From: Chlorops oryzae
Lineage: Eukaryota > Arthropoda > Insecta > Diptera > Chloropidae
Assembly (NCBI GenBank): GCA_020466095.1
Contig: CM035807.1
Coordinates: 31,413,712 to 31,477,711, forward strand
Direction: 5' to 3'
DNA length: 64,000 bases
Below the pieces are notes generated by a model. That model did no database searches, was not told the origin of the DNA, and saw only the letters and a list, made by a program, of their open reading frames with translations. Position 1 is the stretch's first letter, and every line of letters starts with the position of its first letter. A program made the translations under genes and the position numbers. Below are positions 43,328 through 55,725 of this stretch, piece after piece.

Positions 43328-44074
43328 CAGTGTTGCCAAAAAAAAACTGATTAAAAAGTACACAAAACGGACCTTTTTTATAGAAAAAGTACGCACACAT
43401 ATATTTTTTTTTTGTAAAGAAAAATCACAAAAACTAACGTAATTTTTTCATCATGGTAATATAATTATACAAGATTTATACAAGATGAATTTTTTTTTTG
43501 TAGTCAAAGACTAGACTAAAAGACTAGTTTTGAGTATTTACTTATTAAAAATACTTTAACGAGCATTCGATTTAGCGAGGCTCGCATTTAACGAGCATTC
43601 AAACTCTTTCTATTGAATACTTTATATAACGAGGAAAATGGCATAAATTTTTTTTTCTGCACTCGGTTTAACGAGCAACATAAAACATCAGTGAAAAATC
43701 ATAAAGAGAAACAAAGAGGAATGCAAGAAATACCTACAGCCCAAATATGAATATTTCCGGAGAACGATTTGCCGGGGAATTTACATTTCTCGAGACTAAA
43801 ATTCTCCATTTTTAAATCGATAGGGTAAGAAAAATTACTCGCGAAAAAAGAAAATTCCCCGGGAATATTCAGAATCGAGCTGATCGTTCGCCCAGTTTCT
43901 AATTTTAACCGTTAACAATCAAAGATAAAACTGAAATCGATAGTCCTGCAACTCTAATGCGGAGTTGATCGAAATAGTACGCAAATCGACCAAAAATAAT
44001 TTGGTACATAAAAAGTACTCAGGTGATTGAAAAAGTACGCAATGCGTACTAAAGTACACAAAACGGCAACACTG
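43328..44074. mobile_element. Non-autonomous hAT-like element, 747 bases, perfect target duplication
   Basis: The ends are CAGTGTTGCC and GGCAACACTG. The octamer ATTGTACG flanks both sides (43320-43327 and 44075-44082). Subterminal AGTACACAAAACGG occurs at both ends (43358 and 44053), direct in the sequence as given. The interior has a decayed stretch with TTTAACGAGCATTCG-type phrases (43552-43680) like pogo/Tigger relics. No hAT transposase is present. Confidence 0.85.
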
Positions 44075-44218
44075 ATTGTACGTACACGCGTTTTGGTGAA
44101 AGTCCAAACTTTTTTGCGGCTGTATTGCTCTTGTTGAATGTCGAATCTGTGTGGTGAAAGTCCATGTTCCATACAATTTTTTCCCTCCATAGCCAAGTGT
44201 CACTTGTAGTATTGTATG

Positions 44219-45350
44219 GTGGCTAGTATAAAAGTGAGCGTAGCCTGAAGAAGGCTGCGATAAATTTTGTGACACGAATAATTCAGAGTCAGTGATGTTT
44301 TTTATTTTTTATTTATATCTCGAATTATTGGATAAAAATGCAAATAAGATAAAGAAAAGTGTAAACAAAATGTATTGAAAAGAGCATTTTTCATATTCCG
44401 TTCGTGAATGAAGCAAAGGAGAAGAAGAAAATCTTTTTGAAGAAAATACCAAAGAAAATGTGCATTGAAAATGCGAAAATCTGAATCTTAAAGATACAAC
44501 TGCTTTGTTGTTTTTGTTGTTGCTTCGAATGTTTCCGTCATTAGTCTGCGGAAAGCCGAAGGCAGACAGAATAAATTTTATGGAAGGGGGTAATTCGGCC
44601 AAAAGTCGTGGTTGGTTCCTTGAAGTTCATTTTTGTTTTCAAAACAACCACCCAAATCTTCATTAATGATTACAAAACAAAGCCGATACAAATGGATATA
44701 TCTCTTTGGAAAGTAAAGGAAATTTCGACGAAATGCTGAAATGTAAGTAAAAGTCAAAATTAATTCAACCAAGTGATTAAATTAAGTTTCAAAACCCACG
44801 CTTGAATCTGCGTCCCTCAAATGAAAAGGCAAACAAAAAGGGAAATGTGCATTCAAGGCCAGGCTCTCTTCGTTCCTCCCATACTGCAGCCAGAATGATA
44901 ACAACAATGCTTTCAGACGCACTTGAAGCACATTTAAAGAAGCTACCAGTGTCTTTTATAATTCTCATTGGGTCTGCACAATTTTTACATTTACATTTCA
45001 TTACATTTTCGAAATAGTGTTGTTTTAAGTGTTAAGTGCAGTGAAATATATTAAAAGCAGCAGATAAACATAAAAACTATTAGGAAAAATAACCTAAATA
45101 TGTGCAGATCTTCTTCTTAATATTCGGTAGTCAAAGGGTTAAGCTAAAAACAAGATTGAGCAAAGGTGGAAGTAAGAAGGAGGTTAGTTTCTTATTCGGG
45201 AGTATGTGAATACCATTCGGTTCAAACAATTCATTAGTAGTAAGGAGTGAATTCGGCGATTGCGGACCGAAAACTAAATGAAAATAAAACCTTACATATC
45301 CTAAGACATAATAATTTTCACCAACGAATTCAACAATAGCCCATAAATGG
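44219..45350. other. Non-coding stretch
   Basis: No recognisable exon. A frame of 71 codons at 44802-45017 has no visible domain and overlaps another on the minus strand. CAAAGGGTTAA at 45132 resembles the TTAACCC-type element ends elsewhere in the window. Confidence 0.5.
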
Positions 45351-45494
45351 TACAGTGTACTCTCCTTGCGGGCACCTCTCTTGAACGGACACGTTTTGGG
45401 AATGCCCTGGTATTCCTGCTTCTCAAATAGTTTCCTCTTAAGCGGATATATTTTTCGGTCCGGTAGGTGTCCGATTAAAAGACAGTACACTGTA
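45351..45494 (-). mobile_element. MITE G, copy 1
   Basis: The ends are TACAGTGTACTCTCC and AGTACACTGTA. The reverse complement aligns over its whole length with 56911-57056 (shared CGCTTAAGAGGAAACTATTT and GTGCCCGC). TA at both edges and CAGTGTAC ends suggest a pogo-type Tc1/mariner MITE. Confidence 0.75.
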
Positions 45495-48483
45495 TTCTTA
45501 GCGTCAATAAAAGGAAGAATGTTATATGACTAGGGCTCGGAAGAGATGCTCTAAATATACAATAGGTTTGAGAAACTTCCCGAAGATTGTATAAAAGGTT
45601 AAGTGAGTCATCTGGAAGCTTTATCGCTTCAGAACAAATGAAGAAAATGCCCTCTCGACTCGATACCCCATTCAAATGATTAAATGTAAAAATAAGATAT
45701 TTTCCCATAGAACCACTCATAAACCAGATCAGACACTTTTCTTATAATAAACTTATAGAAGAGATCTGCCTTCTACAGATTCTTATGTTCGATCAATCAG
45801 TATTTTCAGTTACTTCTCCCATACAAGATAATTCTTAATTGTTTAAAAAAATAGCTCCGATTCATAAAAAGGTCTTGAAAAAATGTATCTCCAATCCGGA
45901 AATCCAGCGACATCGGGATTGAAAGTCCTAACCCATAAAACCATATTGCATTGGTGCGTGCACCACCCCCTGTTATGCTGATACGTCAATATTAATCTGT
46001 CAGAGAGTGAAGCAATGTTTACACTTCTGAATTCACGTTAATTCGTTGGAAATATATTTTAGGGTCAATGATTGAATGAAATGCCAAGCCCTAGACAAGT
46101 TGAACGGCGCTTAACTTATCGACGTGAAGAACAGTCGCCGAGTTGAGCCAATTCAAAGAATTTTTTTCTTCATTTTTATAGGTAGTCTTTTTTGTGCAAT
46201 ACACCCTACAGTCGGTGGTTAAAGTTTTGCTGTAAAAATTGTATTGTTTAAAAAATTGTTTTTAGTCTTTGTTTGATACTTAGGCATTTAAATCTTTTAT
46301 TTTTGATCTTGATTTGCTGGCATGGAAATTCAATATTTCTATTAGAAATAAATTCATCGAAAATGACAGTAAGCATCAAGCAAAAGACTCCACGAAGACT
46401 TTTCTTATTATTTTATTATTAAATTCTTAAGTGAAGATTTTTTAGTTAGTTTGATACAAATAATTGTTTCAAAAAGTCTTCAAAAATTTGTTTTTCGAAG
46501 TATGTTTTTGATGAAATCTAATAAAATTATTTGCATTTGTCTGCTAACTGTAATTCTCTACTCAAAAATTCCGAGATGAACTTAATTTAAATTATAGATT
46601 TTAAATTATTTTGTCTGATTGAATAAATCTTAGCTTCCTGTTAAAAAAGTTGAAGCTTACCTTATGACTTGGAACAGGGCTTGCAATTCAAATTTTTTGT
46701 TACTTATTTGTTAAGATGAAGGTATATCTTTTTTTTGTCAATAAAAGTCGAAAACTTTTGCTTTTATTTTATTAAATAGTAATTTTTTATAGGTAGGTAA
46801 GGAAGTCTTTTAAATCTTAAGAACATATTCATTTTAGAAATAATTTTTATCGAACAATGACAGAATTTGCCTCTTCGCAGGCAACATGACCTCCACTCAA
46901 CAAAAAAACTCTATTTAAATTATAGACTTTTACAATTGATTGCCGTGATTGAATAATCTTACTTCTTCCTGTTCCTTAGAAGCTAAATGACTTTGGAAAG
47001 CTTGCTAAACAATTTCTTGTTATGTGTGGATGGCTTCGTGTGCGATAAAAGGTTTAGTCTTTTCAGTTGAAAGATAGTGAATCAATTATGTTTTTTATTC
47101 ATACCTATTACGAAAAAAAATCAGCCGTTTTTAATGTTCAACTCAATCATTATATGTTTGACTCAAATGTTATTTTTTAATGAAAAATTTTTTTGAGTGT
47201 AATACCTCTCTATTTTTCCATACAAATATTTATTGAAATATGGCGTTGAAAAAAAATTGTAGCTCACTCTATGTCGACTTCGCTGCCGGTTAACATATGA
47301 GTTTAAGTTCCTTTTTGTCTACTCTGCGAAAATTTATGCTGTGCACTGCATAAAAAGCAATAAATAAGGGAACATATGAAAAGAGGAAATTCTTTTTCTA
47401 TGCATTTCATTGGAAAAACCTGTGTCCTCTCTATCATCGCATTGAAAATGCTATTTTTAAGTCGTTTAATTTAAAGTGACATTATTCAATCCTTCTCCTT
47501 TTTTTTTTTGGCTTTTCTTTAATAATGCAAATGGAAATAGTAACAAGAACAAACATAGTCCTCGATGGTCCGGCTATTTGGTTTTGAATTATTTAAATTT
47601 TGAATTTATTTGATTTATTTTTTTTTTGTGGGGGTTTTTGCAGACACTCCCAGCGATATTAAATAATTTTTTCACATCGAGTCCTTGCCACGTTACTGCT
47701 ACATTTGTCACATTATATCCGTAGACGTGTTGTGGCTTGGCTGGTTGGCTGATTTGCAAATAAAGTGCGCTTTTTGCTGCTAGCGGACTTTTTTCCTTTC
47801 AATTTTATTTTCATTCTTTTTTTTCCTATTCTTTTTTTCGTCTTTCTCTCGCATGCACTTAGCACGAATGGGGGAAGGTTTCGGGTTACAACTTCTGCAT
47901 ATTGCAATTTGAAGTTTTAGAGCGTGTGCTGCTTACCGGAATCGTTGAGAACGAAGTGGAAGACAACACCAGTTTTGTTGTTGTTATTGTTGTTATTGTT
48001 GTTTTTGCAGGAATTGAAGTGAACCGAAATGGCAGAAAATACAATTGCGAATGCGGCTTTCCGAGAATATCGCAATGAATCAGCCACACAAAAGTCAGTG
48101 ATGCTTTCATTACTCGAATGTGCTTAAGTAGTAGACTCGTCTGCCGGATTGTCTGTTCGGGTGTCTCTCCTTCGGTCTGTCGTATCTCCAGTTGTCTCTC
48201 TATTTTGTTTGTTTGATAACTTTAGGGTGCTAAAGGCAGTATCATTGTTCAAGCGATTAAACAACGGAAGCAGTTGTAAAAAAATGAGGGAAAAAATTAA
48301 TAATACAAAGAATCCATCGAGGACTGGTTATAGGAACAGCTGTCTAGACTGGTTAAAAAGAAAGGCATGAAGTCTGCAGGACAATTTGCGATGTACTTTT
48401 TTACCATAACAAGTATTGACTTATTCGAAGTAGATATTATACATACATACATATATTCAGTGATGAGGTCAATGGTAGGCTTT
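45495..48483. other. AT-rich stretch with a diverged local duplication
   Basis: No gene is recognised. Parts of 46340-46680 recur at 46830-47010 in the same order (TTAGAAATAA...ATCGA..AATGACAG, ATTTAAATTATAGA, TGATTGAATAA) with a large length difference between blocks. A (GTT)n run lies at about 47976-48007. Confidence 0.5.
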
Positions 48484-48682
48484 CCAAATAATTCCGAGCG
48501 AGAGAGAAGGGAGAGCCAGAAGAAGAGGGGAAGAAAGCGATAGAGAAGAATGGAGGGAGAAAGCGAGAGAGAGAAGGCCAGAAAAAGAGAGATAGAGAGA
48601 GATAGAAAGAGAGATAGAGAGAGATAGTAAAAGAGAGATAGAGAGAGATAGTAAAAGAGAAATAGAGAGAGATAGAGAGAGA

Positions 48683-48723
<41 letters not shown>

Positions 48724-48735
48724 TAAGAGAGAATA

Positions 48736-48766
<31 letters not shown>

Positions 48767-49848
48767 AGAGAGATAGTAAAAGAGAGATAGTAAAAGAGGG
48801 ATAGTAAAATAGAGATAAAAAAAGAGAGATCGTAAAAGAGAGGTAGTAAAAGAGAGGTAGTAAAAGAGAGGTAGAGAGAGAGGTAGAGAGGTAGAGAGAT
48901 AGAGAGAAATAGAGAGAAAGATAGAGAGATATAGAGAGAGATAGAGAGAGATAGGGAGGAATAGGGAGGAATAGATAGAGATATAAAGCAATAAATAGAA
49001 AGCGAGAGAGAGAAAGCGAAAGAAGAAAGGGAGAGAAGAAGAGAGAGAAAGAGAGGAAACTAGAGAGAGAAAGGATAGTGAAATAGGAGTAGAAAGAATG
49101 GGAGAAAAGAGAGAGGAAGAGAGAAAGATAGAGAGAGAGAGAAGAGAGAGGAGAGAGAAGAAGAAGAGAGGAAAGAAGGAGATAGGAGAGAGAAAAGAGA
49201 AGGAGTAGGAGAAGAGAGGAAGAGAAAGGAGGAGGAAGAGAGGAAAGAGAAAAGAGAGAAGAGGAGAAGAGGAGAAAGAGAAGGAGAGAGAGAAGAGAGA
49301 GAGAGGAAGAGAGAGAGGAAAAGAGAAGAGATAAGAGAAAGAAAAGAGAGAAAGGAGAGAAGAGAAGAAGAGGAAAGAGAGAGAAGAGAGAGAGAGAGAG
49401 GAAGAGAGGAGAGGAGAGAGAGAGAGAAGAGAGAGAAGAGAAGAGAGAGAGAGGGAAAGAGAAAGAGAGGAAGAGAGAGAGGAAAAGAGAAGAGAGAGAA
49501 AGAGAGAGAGGAAAAGAGAAAAAGGAGAGAGAGAAGAGATAGGAGAGAGAGATAGGCAGAGAGAGAGAGGAAAGAGGAAAGAGAGAGAGGAGAGAAGAGA
49601 GAGAGGAAAAAGGAAGAGGAGAAGAGAAGGAAGAGAGAAGAGAGGAAGAGAAGAGAGAGAGGAAGAGAGAGGAAGAGAGAGAAGAGGAAGAGAGAGAGAG
49701 AGAGAGAGAGAGAGGAAGAGAGAGAGAGAGAGGAAAGAAGAGAGAGAGGAAAGGAGAGAGAAAGGAGAGGAAGAGAGAGAAGAGAGAGGAAGAGAGAGAG
49801 AGAGAAGAGAGGAAAAGATAAAGAGAGGAAGAGAGAGAGAGATATCTC
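48484..49848. repeat. 1.36-kb purine-rich (GA)n tract
   Basis: Almost pure A/G on the plus strand. The left half is dominated by GAGAGATA units, with GATAGTAAAAGA blocks at 48624-48870. The right half is GAGAGAGGAA and similar. The 517-codon minus-strand frame (48297-49850) is a by-product, being almost only S, L, F, Y, P and I. A simple-sequence tract able to form triplex DNA. Confidence 0.95.
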
Positions 49849-51561
49849 ATATTATAATGGCTGGATCAATTTGGAACTTTTTTTTAAAGCTGAAAGGATT
49901 AAAGAATGTTTCACATATTGATTTAAAAAACTTCAATTCGATCTGACTCCTCTGAGTGTCCAACCTTTTACAGTGTTTTTCAGATCTTTGTTTTGCTAGC
50001 TCCATTCATTTCAACCTCAACAGGGATAACTGACCTTTCAACCATATTGCAGCACAAAAAGGACGTCTGTGGCTTTGATAATTAAAAAAAAAAAGTCTGT
50101 TTCTCCCCTCATGGACCAATGCTTTTCACATTGAATTGAAAGGCGGAGCAAACTATAAAAGCTAAATGTGCAGTCAAGGCCAATGCGCTCGCTCTTGCCA
50201 TTTCACTGACGTCTGTTCAGCGGTTTCAGAGGATTTTTTTTTCCTAGCCACAACGATAACGATTCCATTTGAGATGATTCCATTAAAATGCCACAAATTA
50301 AAATCTGCAGATTAATTAAAAAAAAAAAAAAAAAAAATTGAGGCATAAAAAGTCATGTTAAAATAAATTCAAATGCCATTTCTATGAACCTTGATCCTTG
50401 AACTTTCTCACAAGCTTCAAAGCTTTATCTTATTTCCTGCTGAAATAAATCATTTTATTTAAGCAATATTTCCTCTGAAATGTCAGCAAATCAGAAATGA
50501 CGAAGAAAATATTAACGCTGAATTCTCTGAACATTTAATGAAAATTTGTCACGACATTCTTGGAAAAGAAAAGAGAAAAACTGAATACGCCACTGCTTTG
50601 GGTAGATTAAACGAATATTTATGCCTTGTAATAAATCGATTTATTTTCGGAATACAAAGCTCTATAATCTTCATGAACGCATTCACTTTCCTCCTTCAAT
50701 TTGATCGGATTTAAAAATAAAATGAAATCATTCGATGGAAGAAAATAAATTCATCAATAAAATCTCTTCAAAATTATCAAAAATGACGAGAAATTTCTTT
50801 GAGAGTTCCCCGTTCAAGTCAAATCCGTTACATTGATAAAGAAAAAGTATAAAATAAAGGACAAAAGAACACACTTCAACACTAAGTGGCCAATGATGGT
50901 ATCCTTTAAAAAGATAAAAAACTTTTATTACTATTTTTGCCACATGTGCCCAAAATATTTTAAGCAAGCCTTCGCAAAAAAAAAATCCCAAGGCAAACAA
51001 AAAGAATTAAATCTTGATCCCTTTTTTGCACAATTCAATGTGTGTCCTTCGGGCTGTTGTCACATCCTCACTTTTATTGACAAGAATCCATTGTATTTCA
51101 TACGTGAGTGCATGAGAGAGAAAACAAACTACAGAAATTCTGTTAAAACCAGTTTCCTTTTGTTGGTTGTTTAAAGTGTCAATCCTTTGAAGAATGACCT
51201 TTCAGGGAAAATAGTTTGTTGACATTTGAGGAGATTTTCGAAAGTTTTTAAAAGTCCTTCGTAAGGTAAGAGATATTTTAAAGACTCTATGTTAAAATGA
51301 TTTTTTTTTTTTTATAAATTCTTTAGGCATCATCAGGATAAAGGTTAAAGGATATAAAAAGGATATAAAAGCACCACGACCTAGAAGATCTTTTTTGAAA
51401 CCCATCTTTCCTTACCACATGTAGCGACTGCTAATGAATCACTGTATTTCGAAGGGACTAAAAAACTAATACTTAGTATAAAACCCCAAACATTCGAATC
51501 TACGCCTAGCCGCAGCTGGAAATGTGAACAGGGCAGGGCTGTTTCCTGCTCTAAGGCTCAT
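49849..51561. other. Non-coding stretch
   Basis: No exon is recognised. Long A-run at 50319-50337. Overlapping frames on both strands around 50.73-51.17 kb have no visible domain. Confidence 0.5.
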
Positions 51562-51868
51562 AGTCTTCAACCCAGTTTAAACTTTTTGAATGTTTAAACT
51601 TTCCAATGATAGTCTTCAGGAGAGTTTAAACCAGGTTAATTAATTTTATAATAAAATTTTTGAAAATGTCAAAGCAATGGCATTGGATTGAGTTAAACTG
51701 GTGTGAAGACTGAAAGGATAGGTCTGTTCCCGTACTGCACGAAACTGCCCAAAACTGACCAATTTTCATACAGTTTTCAAAAAATTGGGCAGTTTCGTGC
51801 AGTACGGGAACAGACCTAATATATTCGAGAACTTAAACTTTCGAAATTCTTAAACCGAGTTGAAGACT
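51562..51868. mobile_element. MITE F, nested palindromes, carrying MITE E
   Basis: AGTCTTCAAC then GTTTAA at the left is mirrored by TTAAAC.GAGTTGAAGACT at the right. A second inverted pair, AGTCTTCA..AGTTTAA, lies inside at 51611 and 51686-51711. So the unit is built from four related modules, two in each orientation. MITE E is inserted in it at 51719-51818. Confidence 0.7.
51719..51818. mobile_element. MITE E, near-perfect 100-base hairpin
   Basis: TAGGTCTGTTCCCGTACTGC on the left and GCAGTACGGGAACAGACCTA on the right are perfect reverse complements, and pairing continues through ACGAAACTGCCCAA. TA is at both edges. A relative with internal expansion is at 34123-34251. Confidence 0.85.
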
Positions 51869-52890
51869 ACGACCCAAAGTGTCAAAGCGTACAGTGATCT
51901 CTCATTGACCACCCCAGTGCTCTTCGGGTTATAAGTAAGTCTGATATGCCTTAATAAGAGTTCAGAGATTTTAATATTGTTTCCGATTAGATTTACAGCT
52001 GCTTAAGCCCTGGTAGTCCTTAGACTTGTGAGTCTTCTGGCCTGCCACGTGCCCTTATGGGCTCTTCAGTACTCATTTAGGCCCCTCATAGTCTGGTCAG
52101 GGCGTTTCTGAAGCTTTTATTAACCTCGCCGAAAGGTTTTTCATTGGCTTCATGTCGATATCAGTGTGGCAGCCAGCAAGTGTAAAGTCGGCATTAGATA
52201 TTTTGATTGTCAATATTTCAACTTGAATGTTTGAATTATTTCATATTTACTTTTGAAAGGATTCGAGCGAGAAAAGAACTTTAATGAATTCATTCCCCAA
52301 TATAGTGATGGCAGCAGCTAGTTCACGCAGGCACAGTAAGTTGGCCCATTGTGAATTCCCCAATATAAGAACCCTCAACAATTTAAGAAAAAAATCTCTC
52401 ATGAGCGGTGAGTGCTTTCACTGAAATAATTTAAGTACAATGAAGTATCACTATCCTTCCTCTTAAAGTGTTTAATTTAATTTTGTCGAAATTGTGCGGC
52501 ACACTTTCTCGCGCACATGCGAGTCAATAAGCATTTGTGGCACTTGAAAAGCGCCTTAAAAAAAAATTTATAATTTTGTGGTTTTCCTTAAAAGCTCTTT
52601 TCGAGTTCTTGAAGTGCCACCATCCACAAGCACACCCACTCACTCATTCAACCATCCTCCAGTCGTTGATTTAATGTGGCTCAAACTTTACCTACTAGGG
52701 AAAAAATACCTTTCTGGTTGAGGTGAAATTGTATAACTTTGGTAATTTTTTCTGGTTTCGAAAACCCTTTGGCGGAATACCAGAAAATTTTTGGAAGAAT
52801 TCAAAAAAGGACAGTTGTTATTTTAAATAATGGTTTGTACCTATGCCTCAAGTCTAGAGTACAGAAAAAATAGTTACATACATACATACG
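51869..52890. other. Non-coding stretch
   Basis: No exon, RNA gene or bounded repeat is recognised. Confidence 0.5.
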
Positions 52891-53020
52891 TATGTGCTTC
52901 TGACGTCACATGAAACGATGATAAATTTCGCATTTCGCCCTCAAATCGTATGAAGTCTTACAGACTTTCGCGAAAAGAGCTTGATGACGCGTCAACGTGA
53001 CGTCAGAGCCACATGTGTAT
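52891..53020. repeat. Inverted repeat with TGACGTCA cores
   Basis: TATGTGCTTCTGACGTCACA on the left pairs with GTGACGTCAGAGCCACATG on the right with a few mismatches. Each arm carries TGACGTCA, a CRE-type palindrome. It is more likely a small MITE than a regulatory pair. Confidence 0.55.
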
Positions 53021-53367
53021 TGTACAACAGCCCAGAGATTATTTTTCTTAAGGAAATCAGTATTAGATAAACAATTTGATGTTGCTGCCAATTGCTTCCG
53101 CATTCATCGTAAATCTTACAGATTGACATACATATTTTGATAGATGAACTTGTGTCATCGGATTCGTGGAAGAAATCAACAAAATCCCATCAAATTCAAA
53201 GGAGAAGGTAATCTGTTTTTCGCCTATTCCAGTACGGCTTATGGTAAATATAGACATATCAACCATTTATATCCTATCAAGGCACCATAAGGAGATATCC
53301 AGAGTATTTTCTCTTAAATTTCAACAATTACTTCTTGTGAATACTAACATATCATATCAAAGATTCA

Positions 53368-53532
53368 GCCGCTGATGAGGGATAGGTCCGAGGCGACCTA
53401 GTCCGGTGGCAGGATTGCTTACCTCAATACCATACTTTGTTGCTCTCTAATATTTCGCTCAGAGAACGATTAGAGCAGATGTTTTAACAGTTATACCGCT
53501 GTAAACTCGGTCGCCAGAGCCTCATCAGCGGC
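53368..53532. mobile_element. Small inverted-repeat element, 165 bases
   Basis: GCCGCTGATGAGG (53368-53380) is perfectly inverted at 53520-53532. A GGCGACC / GGTCGCC pair lies further in. GC content is above its surroundings. There is no coding capacity. Confidence 0.6.
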
Positions 53533-53639
53533 AAGCAGGGGCCACCACGTGAAAGGTTGAGGTTGACAATAGTTCAGAGAGGCTATCTGAGACGCATCAT
53601 GAAACAACACTGGGATATCAATAAGAAATTATTTAATAT

Positions 53640-53780
53640 TTCCATTCTTGGCTCTGTCTCTAAAAGTTTATTAGAAAATAAAAAGAAAAAACGATTTCAG
53701 ATTGGGTTTTTTTCTCTACCCGGAATCAGTCTTTTCTGATTTTTCCACTGAAAAAAATTGTTGCATTAGAGGGTGAACAT
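53640..53780 (+). repeat. Diverged relative of the piggyBac-like MITE
   Basis: It shares TTCTTGGCTCTGTCTCTA-like, ATTTCAGATT, CTACCCG and GCATTAGAGGGT phrases with 33620-33776 in the same order. The left TTAA end is not preserved. Confidence 0.55.
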
Positions 53781-54805
53781 TTCGAGGTATAGCGCTTAAT
53801 GGGTTAAGGGCTTAAAAAAAATGTGTTCATTTCAATATTAAATTTAAAAAAGTATTTTCTCATTCCATATAGATGGTTTTATCATGTGTCGTTATATGTA
53901 TGGTATGCGCGTTTTTTCTGTTGGCTGGTCACCCTGTCTGAAGCCATGTATTCAATATGCCCTTGTGGCTCTTTCGGAAGTACAGAAGCGGTCGTATTAA
54001 GCAAAAGCATTGGGTTTTTTGGGGTTTTGTACATTTAAAACCGCAGGTTTTTTGTTTTTGATAACATAACCGAAGGGTGAACGAAACATGCATTAGCGTT
54101 TGTGCTGAAATGAAGCAGGATTTCTGCGAATATCAATGTTTGGGAGAGAGGAAAGGAGATAGAAAGTTTTCTTTTATAATCCACTTTCCTTCTAATTTTG
54201 TATTTGGTAGTACCTCAGTCCACCTTTCTCTTAAATAGTGCTTCCCAAACGGAGTTCCGTGCTCCTTTGAGGGAGTTTATAACATTTCTGAGGGAGTCTT
54301 AGGGCGAATGACGAAGTATTTATAGTTGCTAAGAGCCTAGGAATCTCCGCAACTAAAACATGCTTTATTGGACGCAAACCCCTCTTACTACGTTCCTCTT
54401 CCTTTCTTTCTTCCGTTCTTTTTTTTTAACCGGATTGTTGACGACAATTCCTCCGAATTGTGCTGGCAGGAAAAAGTTGACGTTTTATTAAAAATGATGC
54501 AAAACGAAAACGACGACAAAATTGAGAGTAGACCGCGAATTGTTGAGAGTTGCAGCAAGTTAAAAGTTGCAACTGTAGCCAGCTGGCAGCATCAAATAAA
54601 GCACTTAAAGTTTTTGCCGCCATCTTTTAACGAAAGCTATATGGATGTGTCGGTGTTTATATACAATTTTTATTATGATTTTTCTTTTTAATTATTAAAC
54701 TTCTTCTTTGGTTCATTTGCAAAGTCAGCAAAGTGGATTCATTCTATAGAAAAAATGTGTTAATTAAAATGGTTTACAAAGAGATGAAGAGAGACCGCAT
54801 GTTCC

Positions 54806-55030
54806 TATTAACCCTTTACTGCGTTCTATATTAATTAATTGGATACAAATTTTTTCGCTATAAATGGTTTTATTAACTCTTTACTGCATTAGAATATATT
54901 AAATAAGTGGAGAAAATATTTTTCGCTAGCTGAATTGACTTATTAACCCTTAACTGCACTATATTAAATATGTAGAAACATATTTTTTTCCACTTTAAAT
55001 GGTTTTATAAAGGCTTCAAATACAATAAAC
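54806..55030. repeat. Three diverged tandem units of 65-70 bases
   Basis: TTAACCCTTTACTGC (54808), TTAACTCTTTACTGC (54873) and TTAACCCTTAACTGC (54943) each start a unit with ATATTAA, AAATATTTTT-like and TAAATGGTTTTAT phrases. A reversed end-like phrase, GATAAAGGGTTA, is at 55078. It may derive from TTAACCC-ended elements. Confidence 0.6.
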
Positions 55031-55189
55031 TACTTATACATCGTTTTCCATCAAAAAGTAGCTATGAGTTCGTATGCGATAAAGGGTTACACAAAATTAT
55101 TTTGTCATTTAGGAAATTTTTATTTTCCTCCATTTTTTTGTTCCTGCAATTTGAAATTTTTTTTCTTTATTTCCCTATCCCCCCTCTGT

Positions 55190-55663
55190 CTTTCTCACTC
55201 TCTTTCTGTCTATCCTTTCTCTCTCTTTCTCACTCTCTCTCTCTCTCGGTCTATCCTTTGTCTCTCTTTCTCACTCTCTCTCTCTTCTATCCTTTGTCTT
55301 CTCTCTCTCTCTACTCTCTTTCTTTCTCTCTTTCTATCCTTTTCTCTCTTTTCTTCCTCCTCTCTCTCTTCTATCCTTTCTCTCTTCTTTTCTCTTCTGT
55401 CTACTTCCTCTCTATCTCCTTTTCTCTCTTCTTCTCTCTCTTCTATCCTTCTCTCTCTTCTTCTTTCTCTTCTCTCTTCTATCCTTTCTCTCTCTCTGTC
55501 TATCTTTCCTCTCTTTTTCTCCATCCTTTATCTTCTCTCTTTTTTCTCTCTCTGTCTATCCTTCTCTCTCTTTTTCTCTCTCTGTCTTCCTTCCTCTTCT
55601 CTCTCCCTCTGTCCCTTTCTCTCTCTCTCTTCTTCTCTCTCTCTCTCTCTCTCTTCTCTCTTC

Positions 55664-55709
<46 letters not shown>

Positions 55710-55725
55710 CCTCTCTTTGTCTGTC
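55190..55725. repeat. Pyrimidine-rich (CT)n tract
   Basis: Almost pure C/T on the plus strand, with recurring CTCTCTCTTTCTCACTC and TCTATCCTTT units on the left and plain CT runs on the right. Long S/L-rich frames on plus and R/E-rich frames on minus are simple-sequence artefacts. Confidence 0.95.

Larger units (their letters stand above)
43144..44218. mobile_element. Element with 23-base inverted repeats, host of a hAT insertion
   Basis: CATACAATACTACAAGTGAC and three more bases (43144-43166) are perfectly inverted at 44196-44218. Between them lie repeat C copy 2 and the hAT-like element at 43328-44074. Without the hAT element the unit is about 320 bases. No clean target duplication is seen. 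Confidence 0.65.

Noticed and set aside
48297..49850. 517-codon minus-strand open frame
   Set aside because: It is the translation of a (GA)n tract: almost only S, L, F, Y, P and I, no domain, and the tract itself explains the absence of stops.
52900..53007. Pair of CRE (TGACGTCA) sites as a regulatory module
   Set aside because: The sites lie in the two arms of an inverted repeat with no gene nearby, so they are more simply parts of a MITE.
53368..53532. Hammerhead ribozyme from CTGATGAG in the inverted repeat
   Set aside because: No GAAA element follows at a suitable distance on either strand. The phrase is part of a palindromic repeat end.
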